This document shows positions 38,948 to 47,512 of a stretch of DNA of 52,489 nt, one piece after another; position 1 is the first letter of the stretch, and each line of letters opens with the position of its first letter. The notes beneath the pieces were generated by a model, which saw nothing but the letters and a program-made list of their open reading frames with translations, searched no databases and had not been told where the DNA came from. Origin of the DNA: Dasania sp. GY-MA-18 (GTDB taxonomy: Bacteria; Pseudomonadota; Gammaproteobacteria; Pseudomonadales; Dasaniaceae). Position numbers and translations under genes: made by a program. Location of the stretch: the NCBI RefSeq assembly GCF_024734385.1, contig NZ_JANHAP010000018.1, positions 1 through 52,489 of the forward strand. The letters run 5' to 3'.

Positions 38948-39595
38948 ATGAGCGAACTAAAAACAACAGGAAGAGAAAAGCCATGGACTTCCGAAGATAA
39001 ACTATTTAGAGATGTAACCCTCACCCATAAACAGTGGTTAGCACACTCGCTAGAACACCTATATACGGCAGAGTTACTATTACCTCATGTAAAGGATAGG
39101 TTTTCAATTACGAAGTCAATGATGATGGGGGAAGTGAGCAGAGATATAAACCTCCCCCCATCAGTAACGTCGCCTTACTTTTTTCACTGCGCCATAGCAA
39201 TTGAAAATGCCTTCAAATCGGTAATTTGTGTGAAACACAAAGACAACATACACACTAAAATGACACAGAAGCCCAAAATACCAAAAGTTCTTCTAGGGCA
39301 TGATTTATACGAACTATCAACAAGAGCCGGTTACACCTCAGATGAGGAAAGCGAGTATAACTTACAGTTTCTAACAGAATTCGGCATATGGAGTGGGAAA
39401 TACCCTCTTCCTATGTCAAACGACCATTATGGACGGACAAAACAGTTTTCAGATGGCAAACACTATTTTGTCAGTGGTTTCGCGACAGATACAGTTCCTG
39501 ATTACTTTAAATTTGGAATCGAGATTTACAAATGGTCTGAAACCGAGGTGAAATCTATTTCCACTGCTTATTCGGAAGCTGAATCAGCTAAATAA
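38948..39595 (+). CDS. Unclassified helical protein, possibly HEPN-like
   Basis: The 215-residue protein is rich in predicted helices: THKQWLAHSLEHLYTAELLL at about 26-45, FHCAIAIENAFKSVICVKHK at about 79-98, and GHDLYELSTRAG near 117-128. It ends in a region with FLTEFGIWSGKYPLPM. The middle (paired helices and a 'HDLxxL' segment) resembles HEPN-type proteins, many of which are RNases in toxin or defence systems, but a clear catalytic RxxxxH is not evident, so this is tentative. It is 31 bp upstream of the FRG-domain gene on the same strand; the two were probably one operon in an island context. Confidence 0.55.
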   Translation: MSELKTTGREKPWTSEDKLFRDVTLTHKQWLAHSLEHLYTAELLLPHVKDRFSITKSMMMGEVSRDINLPPSVTSPYFFHCAIAIENAFKSVICVKHKDNIHTKMTQKPKIPKVLLGHDLYELSTRAGYTSDEESEYNLQFLTEFGIWSGKYPLPMSNDHYGRTKQFSDGKHYFVSGFATDTVPDYFKFGIEIYKWSETEVKSISTAYSEAESAK

Positions 39596-39626
39596 AAAAT
39601 CTGAATACAGTAAGAACTTAAATAAC

Positions 39627-40394
39627 ATGAATAAATCAATTGAAGAATTTTGGCAAGACTTTAACAAATTAATGCTCAATAAAAAATCAACATTATTCAG
39701 GGGAGTTTCACGCCAAGCATATGAATTAATACCATCTATTGGGCGCGGAACAAAGGAAGGCACTAGAAATGATATATCGTCCATTGAAGACAACATTTTG
39801 AGTGAATTTAAGCGGCTTTCAACTCCAACAATTGTAGAGCCTCCCTCAACTGACTTTGAGTGGCTGTTTTTAGCACAGCACTATGGACTTCCAACCCGCC
39901 TACTCGACTGGAGCACTAACCCTCTAGCAGCCCTTTATTTTGCAATTGAAGGTGACGATGAAAATGACGCATACCTTTATCATACTAACACTGGATTCAC
40001 TGATGACTTTGAAATCTTTGACTACAAAACTGCCAATTACACTGAAGAGCATAAAGAAAAGCCAGTAGCTATTTTCGCAATACAAAGCCATCAAGGCAAT
40101 GTAGTCTTTGTCCGCCCTAAATACTCTGACAAACGCTAACTGAACCAAAAATCGGTTTTTTCATGCCCTAAAGATCCCTTTTCTCCCCTATCTATTGAGG
40201 GAATTCATAAAATTGAGATAAAAAAAGAGTGGAAGTATGAACTTCGTGAAAGGCTAAGAACACTAGGAGTATCAGCATCATTTATATATCCAGGCTTGTG
40301 TGGAATAGCGTCAGAAATAAAAATGTTTGAATATGAACCAATAAGATCTGGAAGGCTGCAAATTATTACTTCTAAAGTTGAAATAAAACTATAG
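39627..40394 (+). pseudogene. FRG-domain protein interrupted by one ochre codon
   Basis: The N-terminus STLFRGVSRQAYELIPSIGR and QHYGLPTRLLDWSTNPLAAL are the defining segments of the FRG domain (PF08867). The frame is open for 170 codons and meets TAA at 40137-40139. It continues in the same frame for 85 codons (NQKSVFSCPKDPFSPL, ELRERLRTLGVSASFIYPGL) to TAG 40392-40394; the full 255 residues are typical. FRG proteins are of unknown biochemistry and are common in mobile elements and near defence genes. The change of a Leu codon (TTA) to TAA would explain the break. IS256 is inserted about 270 bp downstream. Confidence 0.85.
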
Positions 40395-40653
40395 AGACAT
40401 AATCGTAGGAATTGACCTTAAGAATAATTCATGCCTTTACGAGTTCACAGCAGACCGTACGAGCGCGGTGGAAGGAATGAACTATACACAAGTATCTCAC
40501 CCCAAACAAAAACACACGCCACAAGGGAGTATAGGGCACTAGGGAAGACTTAGATGTGATACCAAGGATTTTTTTCGGCTGTAACGGTGGTTTAACGTGT
40601 CTTTTACACGCCATATATTAAAAAAGCAGTTATTGTGAACAGGATAAACCAAC

Positions 40654-40661
40654 GAAACGCC
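40654..40661. repeat. Target-site duplication of IS256, left copy
   Basis: GAAACGCC, repeated exactly at 41971-41978 on the other side of the element. Eight bases is the usual duplication for this family. Confidence 0.85.
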
Positions 40662-41970
40662 GAGACTGTAACTAAATCTGTGTAACTGTCTATCATTAAA
40701 CCCAAAAAAGGGTAAGGATAGACGCACTATGAATCACGACGAATTAAAAGCGATAGCTCAAGCTGCGGCTAAAAACATTAAGACGGAAGCTGATCTTAAT
40801 GACTTTAGGCAGATGCTCACAAAAATAACGGTTGAAACCGCGCTTAACGCTGAACTAGAAGATCATTTAGGTTACTCAAGACACGAGCCATCTGAGGCTA
40901 CTAACAGCCGCAATGGCTTTACAAGTAAAACCTTACAAACCGAAGATGGTCAATTTGAAGTCGACACTCCACGTGACAGAGCGGGCAGCTTTGAGCCTCA
41001 GCTCGTTAAAAAACACCAACGTCGCTTCACCTCAATGGATGACAAAATTCTATTTCTCTACGCCCAGGGAATGAGTACGCGCGAAATTGTCACCACTTTT
41101 AAAGAAATGTACGGCGCTGACATTTCACCAACACTCATCTCTAAAGTGACCAATGCGGTTATCGAGCAAGTGGTAGAGTGGCAAGCACGGCCGCTGGATG
41201 CCATCTACCCCATCGTCTATCTCGGCTGTATCGTACTCAAAATCAGGCAGGACAAGCAGGTCATCAACAAAGCGATCTACCTAGCGCTAGGTGTAAATCT
41301 AGAGGGCCACAAAGAGCTGCTGGGGCTTTGGATCTCTGAAAACGAAGGCGCTAAGTTCTGGCTTAACGTGCTCACTGAACTGCAAAGCCGTGGTGTAAAA
41401 GATATATTAATCGCCTGTGTTGATGGCTTAAAAGGCTTTCCTGACGCGATTAATACAGTCTACCCTGAGACACAAATGCAACTCTGTATTGTGCACATGG
41501 TGCGTAACTCAATGAAGTTTGTGCCCTGGAAGGACTACAAGGCCATAGCGGCTGATTTAAAACACATATATAAGTCAGTGACCGAAGACGAAGCCTTGCT
41601 TGCATTAGAGCAGTTTGCAGGGCGCTGGGATGACAAATACCCACAGATCAGTAAATCATGGCACGCACACTGGAATAACCTCAATACACTGTTTAATTAC
41701 CCTGAGGATATTCGTAAAGCCATTTACACCACCAACGCTATCGAATCGCTCAACAGTGTCATTCGAAAAGCTGTTAAAAAGCGTAAGCTGTTTCCCAGTG
41801 ATGACTCGGCTAAAAAAGTGGTTTACTTGGCGATACAAGAAGCATCAAAAAAATGGACGATGCCGATAAGAAACTGGAAGCCGGCCTTGAACCGATTTAT
41901 CATTGAGTTCGAAGACCGCTTAACTGACTATATTTAACACTGGCAGTTACACAGAAATATTTACAGGGTC
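40662..41970 (+). mobile_element. Intact IS256-family insertion sequence (1309 bp)
   Basis: The imperfect terminal repeats GAGACTGTAACTAAATCTGT at the left and GACCCTGTAAATATTTCTGT (right end, reverse complement) continue into identical GTAACTG. An 8-bp target duplication, GAAACGCC, flanks it. It contains one intact transposase gene. It is the only complete insertion sequence in the window, so it is a recent arrival compared with the decayed ones. Confidence 0.92.
40729..41937 (+). CDS. IS256-family (Mutator-type) transposase
   Basis: The 402-residue transposase is full length. The N-terminal LEDHLGYSRHEPSEATNSRN and GFTSKTLQTEDGQFEVDTPR are typical, as is the DNA-binding region MSTREIVTTFKEMYG. 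The DDE catalytic region is carried in DAIYPIVYLG (the family more often reads DAIYxKVR), DGLKGFPDAINTVYPET and the C-terminal TTNAIESLNSVIRKAVKKRK (Glu). AAGGATAG precedes the ATG. It probably catalyses its own copy-out transposition and may still be active. Confidence 0.95.
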   Translation: MNHDELKAIAQAAAKNIKTEADLNDFRQMLTKITVETALNAELEDHLGYSRHEPSEATNSRNGFTSKTLQTEDGQFEVDTPRDRAGSFEPQLVKKHQRRFTSMDDKILFLYAQGMSTREIVTTFKEMYGADISPTLISKVTNAVIEQVVEWQARPLDAIYPIVYLGCIVLKIRQDKQVINKAIYLALGVNLEGHKELLGLWISENEGAKFWLNVLTELQSRGVKDILIACVDGLKGFPDAINTVYPETQMQLCIVHMVRNSMKFVPWKDYKAIAADLKHIYKSVTEDEALLALEQFAGRWDDKYPQISKSWHAHWNNLNTLFNYPEDIRKAIYTTNAIESLNSVIRKAVKKRKLFPSDDSAKKVVYLAIQEASKKWTMPIRNWKPALNRFIIEFEDRLTDYI

Positions 41971-42320
41971 GAAACGCCAAAACTACTGGATGCTTCATTA
42001 CCCGCTGGATATTACTACTTTCATATTCCCTAAACAGAAACATCGTAATCACATAGTGAAACACCATTAGCATCAACCCTGCTTGAACTGGAGTAAGTAT
42101 TCCCATGAGCATTTCACTTACACCAATGTTACTCAAAAGACTAATGGCAACCACGACAAGTACCGCAGACCAATATACCTTTCTAGGTAGGCGTATATAT
42201 GTTGAGATCACTTTAGATACCTGTTTCATACTCTGTGCAGTTAACACCTTTAGCAACGGAAAATTACGTAGCCGAAGGCGCAGTAAGTTTTCCGATTGCC
42301 TAAACTTATTATATACAAGG

Positions 42321-42584
42321 CTAGAAAGATGTTGGTTTTGATTCACTGACATTGACTACGGCATCATATGACGTAACTCCGGCATGTTTGGCTGCATTGT
42401 CAACATCGCTTTTTGTAGCCTGAGTTGCCCCAGATTCTGTGCCGCCATCCTTAAATTTTGCATACCATGTTGTTGTTACTTTTGGAATTTTAGTCCATTT
42501 CTCATTTTTTAAATATTCATAGAATTTATTTCTTTCCTCACTGGATGTATTTTTATCTAAGTCTAGGGATAACATTGCGTACAT
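42321..42584 (-). CDS. Small protein, possible Cas2-like ferredoxin fold
   Basis: The 87-residue protein has strand MYAMLSLDLD, helix SEERNKFYEYLKNEKW, strand TTTWYAKF, helix ATKSDVDNAAKHAGV and strand YDAVVNVSES. This order and spacing is that of Cas2-like or VapD-like ferredoxin-fold proteins outside CRISPR loci; this is a structural inference, not a sequence match. No CRISPR array or cas1 is present. Its 3' end overlaps the small membrane-protein gene by 32 bp. Upstream (42636-42716) there are three related repeats with AGTCGGT that could be operators. I cannot assign a function. Confidence 0.5.
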   Translation of the reverse strand: MYAMLSLDLDKNTSSEERNKFYEYLKNEKWTKIPKVTTTWYAKFKDGGTESGATQATKSDVDNAAKHAGVTSYDAVVNVSESKPTSF

Positions 42585-42635
42585 GGTGATTTAGTTCTTT
42601 GTGATTAAATCGAAGGTATATAACGCTTATTGAAC

Positions 42636-42716
42636 GGACAAGTCGGTTTAATCTGAAAACTTAGGACAAGTCGGTATATGTACCGGTTTTGGGGTTTATG
42701 CGGAAGAGTCGGTATA
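42636..42716. repeat. Three related direct repeats upstream of the small gene
   Basis: GGACAAGTCGGT occurs at 42636-42647 and 42664-42675 (28 bp apart), and a variant GGAAGAGTCGGT at about 42702-42713. They lie 50-130 bp upstream of the minus-strand start at 42584, a position suited to a cooperative operator. A small dyad CGGTA-TATG-TACCG overlaps the second one. Confidence 0.55.
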
Positions 42717-43154
42717 ACATTCCATGGAAACCTTTTTATCATGCTTCTAATATATTGTTTTTCTTATGAAAAAGCTAACCTATCTCAATGCCACAGGATT
42801 ATGAGGCAATGTCTCAACTATTCCTGTATGGCCAAGTAATGTCACGGCATCGAGAAGGAGTATCGTAAAAAACTATTCAGGGTTGATTAAATCGGCGGCT
42901 ACTACAACTAATTGCTTGTATCGCCGATACTCCATTCATGGGCCTGCTGGTGATTCTTGCAACTCTTAAAAACATATTGCCGATGGTCGCAACCGCTGCC
43001 ATGTCTTTCAGCAATAATATCGACAGCTCCATCAATTCTTTAACCTACAAGCTTCAGCTTGCAACAGCTATGTTTTTTCAGCCTAATACCCTAGCGTGAC
43101 CAATAAAACTTATTGACGTAGACCCGTGCTCCCTTCAATTTTACTATTCACACA
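42717..43154. other. Decayed stretch with an unassigned fragment
   Basis: A broken plus-strand frame reads ADTPFMGLLVILATLKNILP and MVATAAMSFSNNIDSS near 42925-43040, with stops on both sides. It looks like a former membrane-protein piece; the family is uncertain. Confidence 0.3.
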
Positions 43155-43195
43155 GAAAAATGAGGGTATTGCTATTTAATTTAATAGCAATACCC
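43155..43195 (-). terminator. Strong intrinsic terminator of the aldehyde dehydrogenase gene
   Basis: The perfect 13-bp stem GGGTATTGCTATT/AATAGCAATACCC (43164-43176 and 43183-43195) has a 6-base loop. On the minus strand it is followed by CTCATTTTTC. It lies 33 bp after the stop. Confidence 0.8.
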
Positions 43196-43227
43196 TATTA
43201 AGGTTGCGAGATATTTCCCTAACAGCA

Positions 43228-44619
43228 TTAATAACCCATTTCTTCTAACGCCTCATCCATATCGCCAATCACAACGGATGGGTCGCTGTGGTATGCCACC
43301 CGCGTCCATTGAATCAAGTGCTTGGGACCAACATTGTCATCAACAGAGCTGCGACCAAAGAAACCAGTACCAATCACTGATCCTCGAGAGAGATTGGTGG
43401 TAACACCAGCCGACCCGGCTGCACCAGGAGTGTTCACCGCAATCCGACATACCGGTAAAGCAGCACCATAGCTCGCCACAACACTGGGGTCATTAGCATG
43501 AATAACCGCCGAATGGCCCTTGCCCATCATCGCCAACATAGCATGAACGGTTTCAATCGCCTGCTGTGGACCATCGACTGTGATGTAACCCAGCACAGGA
43601 AACATCTTCTCTTTACTTAGCGGTTCAAGCGGCCCAATGCTGGAGATTTCGACCACCAGTGACTTGGTGCCAGCCGGCACAGAAAAACCCGCTTGCTCAG
43701 CTATCCATTCGGCACTCTTACCCACCGCCGCTCTATTGGATTCTGCTTCAGCGAACAAAAACTCACGAAGGGCTTTTTCTTCGTCGCCGGCGACAAAATA
43801 TGCATTAGATTGAGTCATCATCTCTTTAAGGGTATTACTGATCTCGTGGTCGGCAACCACCACCGACTCACAAGTACACGGCAAGCTGTTGTCAAAACTA
43901 TTACTAAAAACAATATTGGCGCCAGCGGTAGCCACGTCGGCTGACTTATGCACATAACAGCCGACGTTAGCCGGACCTACCCCCAGCGCCGGGTTGCCGG
44001 AGCTGTAGGAGGCTCGCACCATGGCCGGGCCACCGGTGGCGAGAATTAGACTGGTGCGATCTGACTGCAGTAACTGATTTACCAGTGGAATACTCGGCTC
44101 TCTGAGTACCTGAATAGTGCCTTTAGGGGCACCGGCTTTCTCAGCTATCTCCGCCACCAAGTCGGCGGCATCTACACAGCAGTTCTTGGCTGACGGATGA
44201 GGGCAGAGAATCATCGCATTACGCGTCATTAAGCTCATCATGGCTTTATAGTAAATTGTAGCTACCGGATTGGTGCAGGGCACCAGAGCTACTACTACCC
44301 CAGCGGGCTTAGGAAAGCTGATGATTTTATTTTCGTGATCGACTACCGGGTTGACGTAGTCTTCTACCTTAAACTCATCCAGCATGCCAATAGAGTTGCG
44401 CATATTCTTCTTATGTTTATCACCAGCATCACCGAATCCCGTTTCGCGTACTGACCACTCTGCGTAAAACTTGGCCTTTTTCTCTGCCGCTTCAGCAACC
44501 TGCCTGACGATACTCTCAACCTGCTCTTTAGTGAAAAGACTGAATTCATCAGCCGCACGATGAGCAGTATCAAGTAAATGACCTGCATCTTGATTTATTA
44601 CCTTATCACTTACACTCAT
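43228..44619 (-). CDS. CoA-acylating aldehyde dehydrogenase (sulfoacetaldehyde/acetaldehyde type)
   Basis: The 463-residue protein belongs to the CoA-dependent aldehyde dehydrogenases: VVALVPCTNPVATIYYKAMM, CPHPSAKNCCVDAADLVAEI, LATGGPAMVRASYSSGNPAL and the catalytic cysteine C248 in LPCTCESVVV. These enzymes convert an aldehyde, CoA and NAD(P) to acyl-CoA. The closest group I recognise is sulfoacetaldehyde dehydrogenase (SauS-like), with generic acetaldehyde dehydrogenases as the alternative; no sulfonate genes are nearby to decide it. A broken relative is at 12442-12979 beside an aminotransferase. AAGAGGA precedes the ATG. It stands alone with its own terminator. Confidence 0.85.
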   Translation of the reverse strand: MSVSDKVINQDAGHLLDTAHRAADEFSLFTKEQVESIVRQVAEAAEKKAKFYAEWSVRETGFGDAGDKHKKNMRNSIGMLDEFKVEDYVNPVVDHENKIISFPKPAGVVVALVPCTNPVATIYYKAMMSLMTRNAMILCPHPSAKNCCVDAADLVAEIAEKAGAPKGTIQVLREPSIPLVNQLLQSDRTSLILATGGPAMVRASYSSGNPALGVGPANVGCYVHKSADVATAGANIVFSNSFDNSLPCTCESVVVADHEISNTLKEMMTQSNAYFVAGDEEKALREFLFAEAESNRAAVGKSAEWIAEQAGFSVPAGTKSLVVEISSIGPLEPLSKEKMFPVLGYITVDGPQQAIETVHAMLAMMGKGHSAVIHANDPSVVASYGAALPVCRIAVNTPGAAGSAGVTTNLSRGSVIGTGFFGRSSVDDNVGPKHLIQWTRVAYHSDPSVVIGDMDEALEEMGY

Positions 44620-44777
44620 TACAATATCCTCTTACATTTCTCAACAGCACTGAAAACACTAACAGCGATCACAATTAACTCTGAAACCTACGAGTCGTTC
44701 TTCGCTTTGCAAAAATCTGTTTTGTACGCCAGTGATTACTTTAATTATCACTGCAGTCGCGCTAACAGCTTAAATAA

Positions 44778-44995
44778 AAATCCACGCTCTAAGAACGTGG
44801 ATTTGGCTTCTCCCTTAAGACCAGCCCTCATAGAAGGATAGTCTTCGTCATCGTAATTCGATTACAATAACCAATTAAAATTTAAGTTCAGTTTCTTCCA
44901 AGTTTTCCCTGATTCTTCACATATTGGCGAATCATCTCCGTATCAACACAATACCCCTTCGCCTAATAGTGCTTTTCCTTTAAATAGGGAAACAG
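44778..44995 (-). mobile_element. IS200/IS605-family remnant with its end hairpin
   Basis: On the minus strand (about 44990-44885) LFPYLKEKHY, a TAG, then AKGYCVDTEMIRQYVKNQGK is the conserved C-terminus of the HUH transposase TnpA. Downstream of it at 44778-44804 is a perfect 9-bp hairpin AAATCCACG/CGTGGATTT followed on that strand by TTTTATTTAAG, the usual right-end structure of these elements. The rest of tnpA, including the catalytic Tyr helix start, is missing. Confidence 0.75.
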
Positions 44996-45053
44996 CCTAA
45001 ATACCTGTAAAGCAGTCTTTCCTTTCAATTAGTCCACAGCCTTACAGGCCAAT

Positions 45054-45242
45054 ATGAACATTGATTATAACCACCCTTTTATTAAGCAATATCTAGAATA
45101 TCAGATTGAAGGCATCCTGAGCTTTGCCAGACGCTTAAAAAGCTTTGCTGAAATACAATGCCCTGCAGAAACAAATGAACTTTTTAATAGTCAAATCAGG
45201 ACGGTTGAGACTATTAACAATGTCTTCGCGCTGCTGCGTTAA
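45054..45242 (+). CDS. Small hypothetical protein
   Basis: A 62-codon frame, MNIDYNHPFIKQYLEYQIEG then ILSFARRLKSFAEIQC, has plausible amphipathic helices but no recognised family and no strong ribosome site. It lies in the gap before the TonB receptor and may be a remnant or chance. The remaining gap, 45243-45541, holds only AT-rich upstream DNA. Confidence 0.25.
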   Translation: MNIDYNHPFIKQYLEYQIEGILSFARRLKSFAEIQCPAETNELFNSQIRTVETINNVFALLR

Positions 45243-45541
45243 ATCTGCCGTACCATTGCCCGCAATTATCAAACCAATAGAAACACAACAATACAATGCA
45301 GTTGATACACGCTTACTCAGTTGTGGTTGATTATACTAAACTCGATTCAGGCAAATTATAAACTGTTTACCTAAGTCGAGATTTTCATACTGACAAGAAA
45401 CGACGTATATAGCTTTTTACCTAATTTCGCCCATAATTGAATAGCTTTGAGCTGTTTATAACTGGATGTTAGGTGTTGAATTAGAGGCAATTTATCTCAT
45501 CACCAACAAAAACCCTTATCAATATATTGAGTAAAATAAAT

Positions 45542-47512
45542 ATGCCATATTATGGTAAATCAGCGATACTGCTTTTGTTGGGCGGCTGCACCAGCGCCAG
45601 TATGGCAGAAGATTTCGACTTATTTACCCTTAGTCTTCAGGATCTTTTAAATATGGAGGTCTCTGTCGCTTCCAAATCAGAGCACTTTACGCTCGACGCT
45701 CCTTCTTCGGTAACTGTATTTTTACGCAAAGAAATCCAGTCCATGGGCATAAACTCATTGGAAGAGCTGATGAACTTTGTGCCCGGCTTCCAGTCTTCCC
45801 GTGATATCGTTTTGGGTAGTGGGCATATGATAGCCGGACGCGGTAGCAGCACACCACCAACTTCCTACAACCTTCTGATTATGATTGACGGACAGCGATT
45901 GTCCGACGACTTAAGTGGAGGGGCGGGAGATCTCAATCACAACATACCATTGTTCAATGCGCAAAAAGTGGAGGTAATTCGCGGCCCCGGCTCAGCCCTC
46001 TATGGCACAGGAGCATTTTCCGGCGTCGTTAACATTATCACCATCAAGGAGACCAGCAATGGCTATTTAGGCCTGGGGAATTTAGGCGGCTTTGAGTCTT
46101 ATTTTAATACTACCTATAAAGACGAAAACCGGTCTTTGAGCCTTTCCGCCCGTCGATACACCGATGACGGTGAACACTACGGGGCCGAGGTGGTACAAGC
46201 AGTCAACCCCAACGTTTCATCTACTCATGATCCACGAGACGAAACTGATTTCTATCTGGCTTATAGCCATGGCGATAACCTGCAAATTAATGCGCGTCAT
46301 ATGCGCCGGCAGCTGGATGATTTCTTTATCCGCTTCGCAGTTCACGATGGCCTTAATAGGCGTGCAACGCAACAAGACTCTATCCGCACGACCTACCAGG
46401 TGGTCAATAATGATAGCTGGGGGCTGAGTTTCCATGGCGCATACACAGAGTCAAGCATTGACGTTCAATTTGAGGCCACAGCCGGCACACCGTCACCACT
46501 TGCAGGAACTACTCAGCTAGAATCGGAGTGGGAAATAGGGCTAGATAGCGCCTTTAATTTTAGCCCGAACAGTAAGTGGTTTGCCGGCGCTAATTTACGC
46601 AAGCCGGACATCGAAAAAGCACGCATTCTGAGCGATGCCTCTGGGGAGATGCGAGCAACAAGTTCCTTCGTCAAGGAAGGGAGCCGTGATGTACTCGGTA
46701 TCTACCTGCAGAACGAATACCGGTTTAGTGACCAGCTCCAACTAACTCTTGGGTTACGTCGCGATGATTACTCGGATTTTGGCGTCACCACAAACCCTCG
46801 CGCAGCACTGATATATAGCAGCAATTTTGGGTCTACCTTCAAAGTACTTTATGGCGAGGCGTTTCGAGCGCCTTCTATCCGTCAATCTTCATCAACCATC
46901 GTCGGAAACCCCGATCTCGACCCCGAGACAATAAAAACTCAAGAGCTGATCTGGTTTCACAAATTTGACTGGGGGCAGTTCGGAGCGACCTACTTTAATA
47001 GTACCCATGAGAATAAGATAACAACCGTTCCTCGAGTCTCACTAGGTCTTCCCACTTTTGATACGCCAAATATATTTACCAATTTGCCTACAGAGGTTAA
47101 TACCGAAGGCTGGGAACTGGAGTTGTTAACAATGTTGGGAAGCGAAGGGACACTGCGAGCTACCTACACGCTACTGAATGAGGTTGAGCCTAGTCCCAAT
47201 CGTGTACCAAAAAACACCTTTTCATTGATTTCCAGTACCCAGTTTAAGCGCTGGGGCTTTAACCTTAACGCCTATTATCACGATGAGATGGAAATGAGCA
47301 CCGGAGTATCAACCGTTGTCACTCTGGATGATTATTGGGTGGTCAATTCTGCACTACGCTATAGCTTCAGTAAGAAGGCGGCAATCATTGGCAGGATAAA
47401 AAACCTGCTAGATAAAGACTACTTTAGCAGCTCAGCTGTGGGAACCTCCTATCCGCTGGGCATACCTAACCGGGGGCGCACCTATACGCTCGGGGTGGAA
47501 CTGAATTTCTAG
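45542..47512 (+). CDS. TonB-dependent outer-membrane receptor
   Basis: The start is placed at ATG 45542; an in-frame TTG at 45527 would add five residues. A short signal peptide (GKSAILLLLGGCTSASMAED) precedes the plug domain at about 40-160 (SVTVFLRKEIQSMGINSLEE, VEVIRGPGSALYGTGAFSGV). A 22-strand barrel runs to the end, with YGEAFRAPSIRQSS, PETIKTQELIW and a C-terminal GRTYTLGVELNF ending in phenylalanine. It is intact at 656 residues and belongs to the CirA/BtuB-like group, which import iron complexes or cobalamin. The ligand is not known. The AraC-type gene 530 bp downstream has a PchR-like layout and could regulate it. Confidence 0.9.
   Translation: MPYYGKSAILLLLGGCTSASMAEDFDLFTLSLQDLLNMEVSVASKSEHFTLDAPSSVTVFLRKEIQSMGINSLEELMNFVPGFQSSRDIVLGSGHMIAGRGSSTPPTSYNLLIMIDGQRLSDDLSGGAGDLNHNIPLFNAQKVEVIRGPGSALYGTGAFSGVVNIITIKETSNGYLGLGNLGGFESYFNTTYKDENRSLSLSARRYTDDGEHYGAEVVQAVNPNVSSTHDPRDETDFYLAYSHGDNLQINARHMRRQLDDFFIRFAVHDGLNRRATQQDSIRTTYQVVNNDSWGLSFHGAYTESSIDVQFEATAGTPSPLAGTTQLESEWEIGLDSAFNFSPNSKWFAGANLRKPDIEKARILSDASGEMRATSSFVKEGSRDVLGIYLQNEYRFSDQLQLTLGLRRDDYSDFGVTTNPRAALIYSSNFGSTFKVLYGEAFRAPSIRQSSSTIVGNPDLDPETIKTQELIWFHKFDWGQFGATYFNSTHENKITTVPRVSLGLPTFDTPNIFTNLPTEVNTEGWELELLTMLGSEGTLRATYTLLNEVEPSPNRVPKNTFSLISSTQFKRWGFNLNAYYHDEMEMSTGVSTVVTLDDYWVVNSALRYSFSKKAAIIGRIKNLLDKDYFSSSAVGTSYPLGIPNRGRTYTLGVELNF

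Larger units (their letters stand above)
40604..42352 (-). pseudogene. Small membrane-protein gene split by IS256
   Basis: Joining 42352-41979 to 40661-40604 on the minus strand (removing the IS and one 8-bp target copy) gives exactly 144 codons including a TAA stop, with no frame change. The 143-residue product has a basic N-terminus (QSENLLRLRLRNFPLLKVLT) and three hydrophobic segments: YWSAVLVVVAISLLSNIGV, LTPVQAGLMLMVFHYVITMF, and one across the insertion, FRWFILFTITAFLIYGV, at the C-terminus. No family is recognised. Its start overlaps the end of the upstream small gene by 32 bp, indicating translational coupling. In the present sequence the last helix is replaced by IS-derived codons. 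Confidence 0.75.

Noticed and set aside
42321-42716. CRISPR locus next to the Cas2-like protein
   Set aside because: There is no cas1 and no regular repeat-spacer array; the three upstream repeats are few and short.
44778-44804. Hairpin as a terminator for the aldehyde dehydrogenase or TonB receptor
   Set aside because: It lies upstream of both genes and fits better as the right end of the IS200/IS605 remnant beside it.
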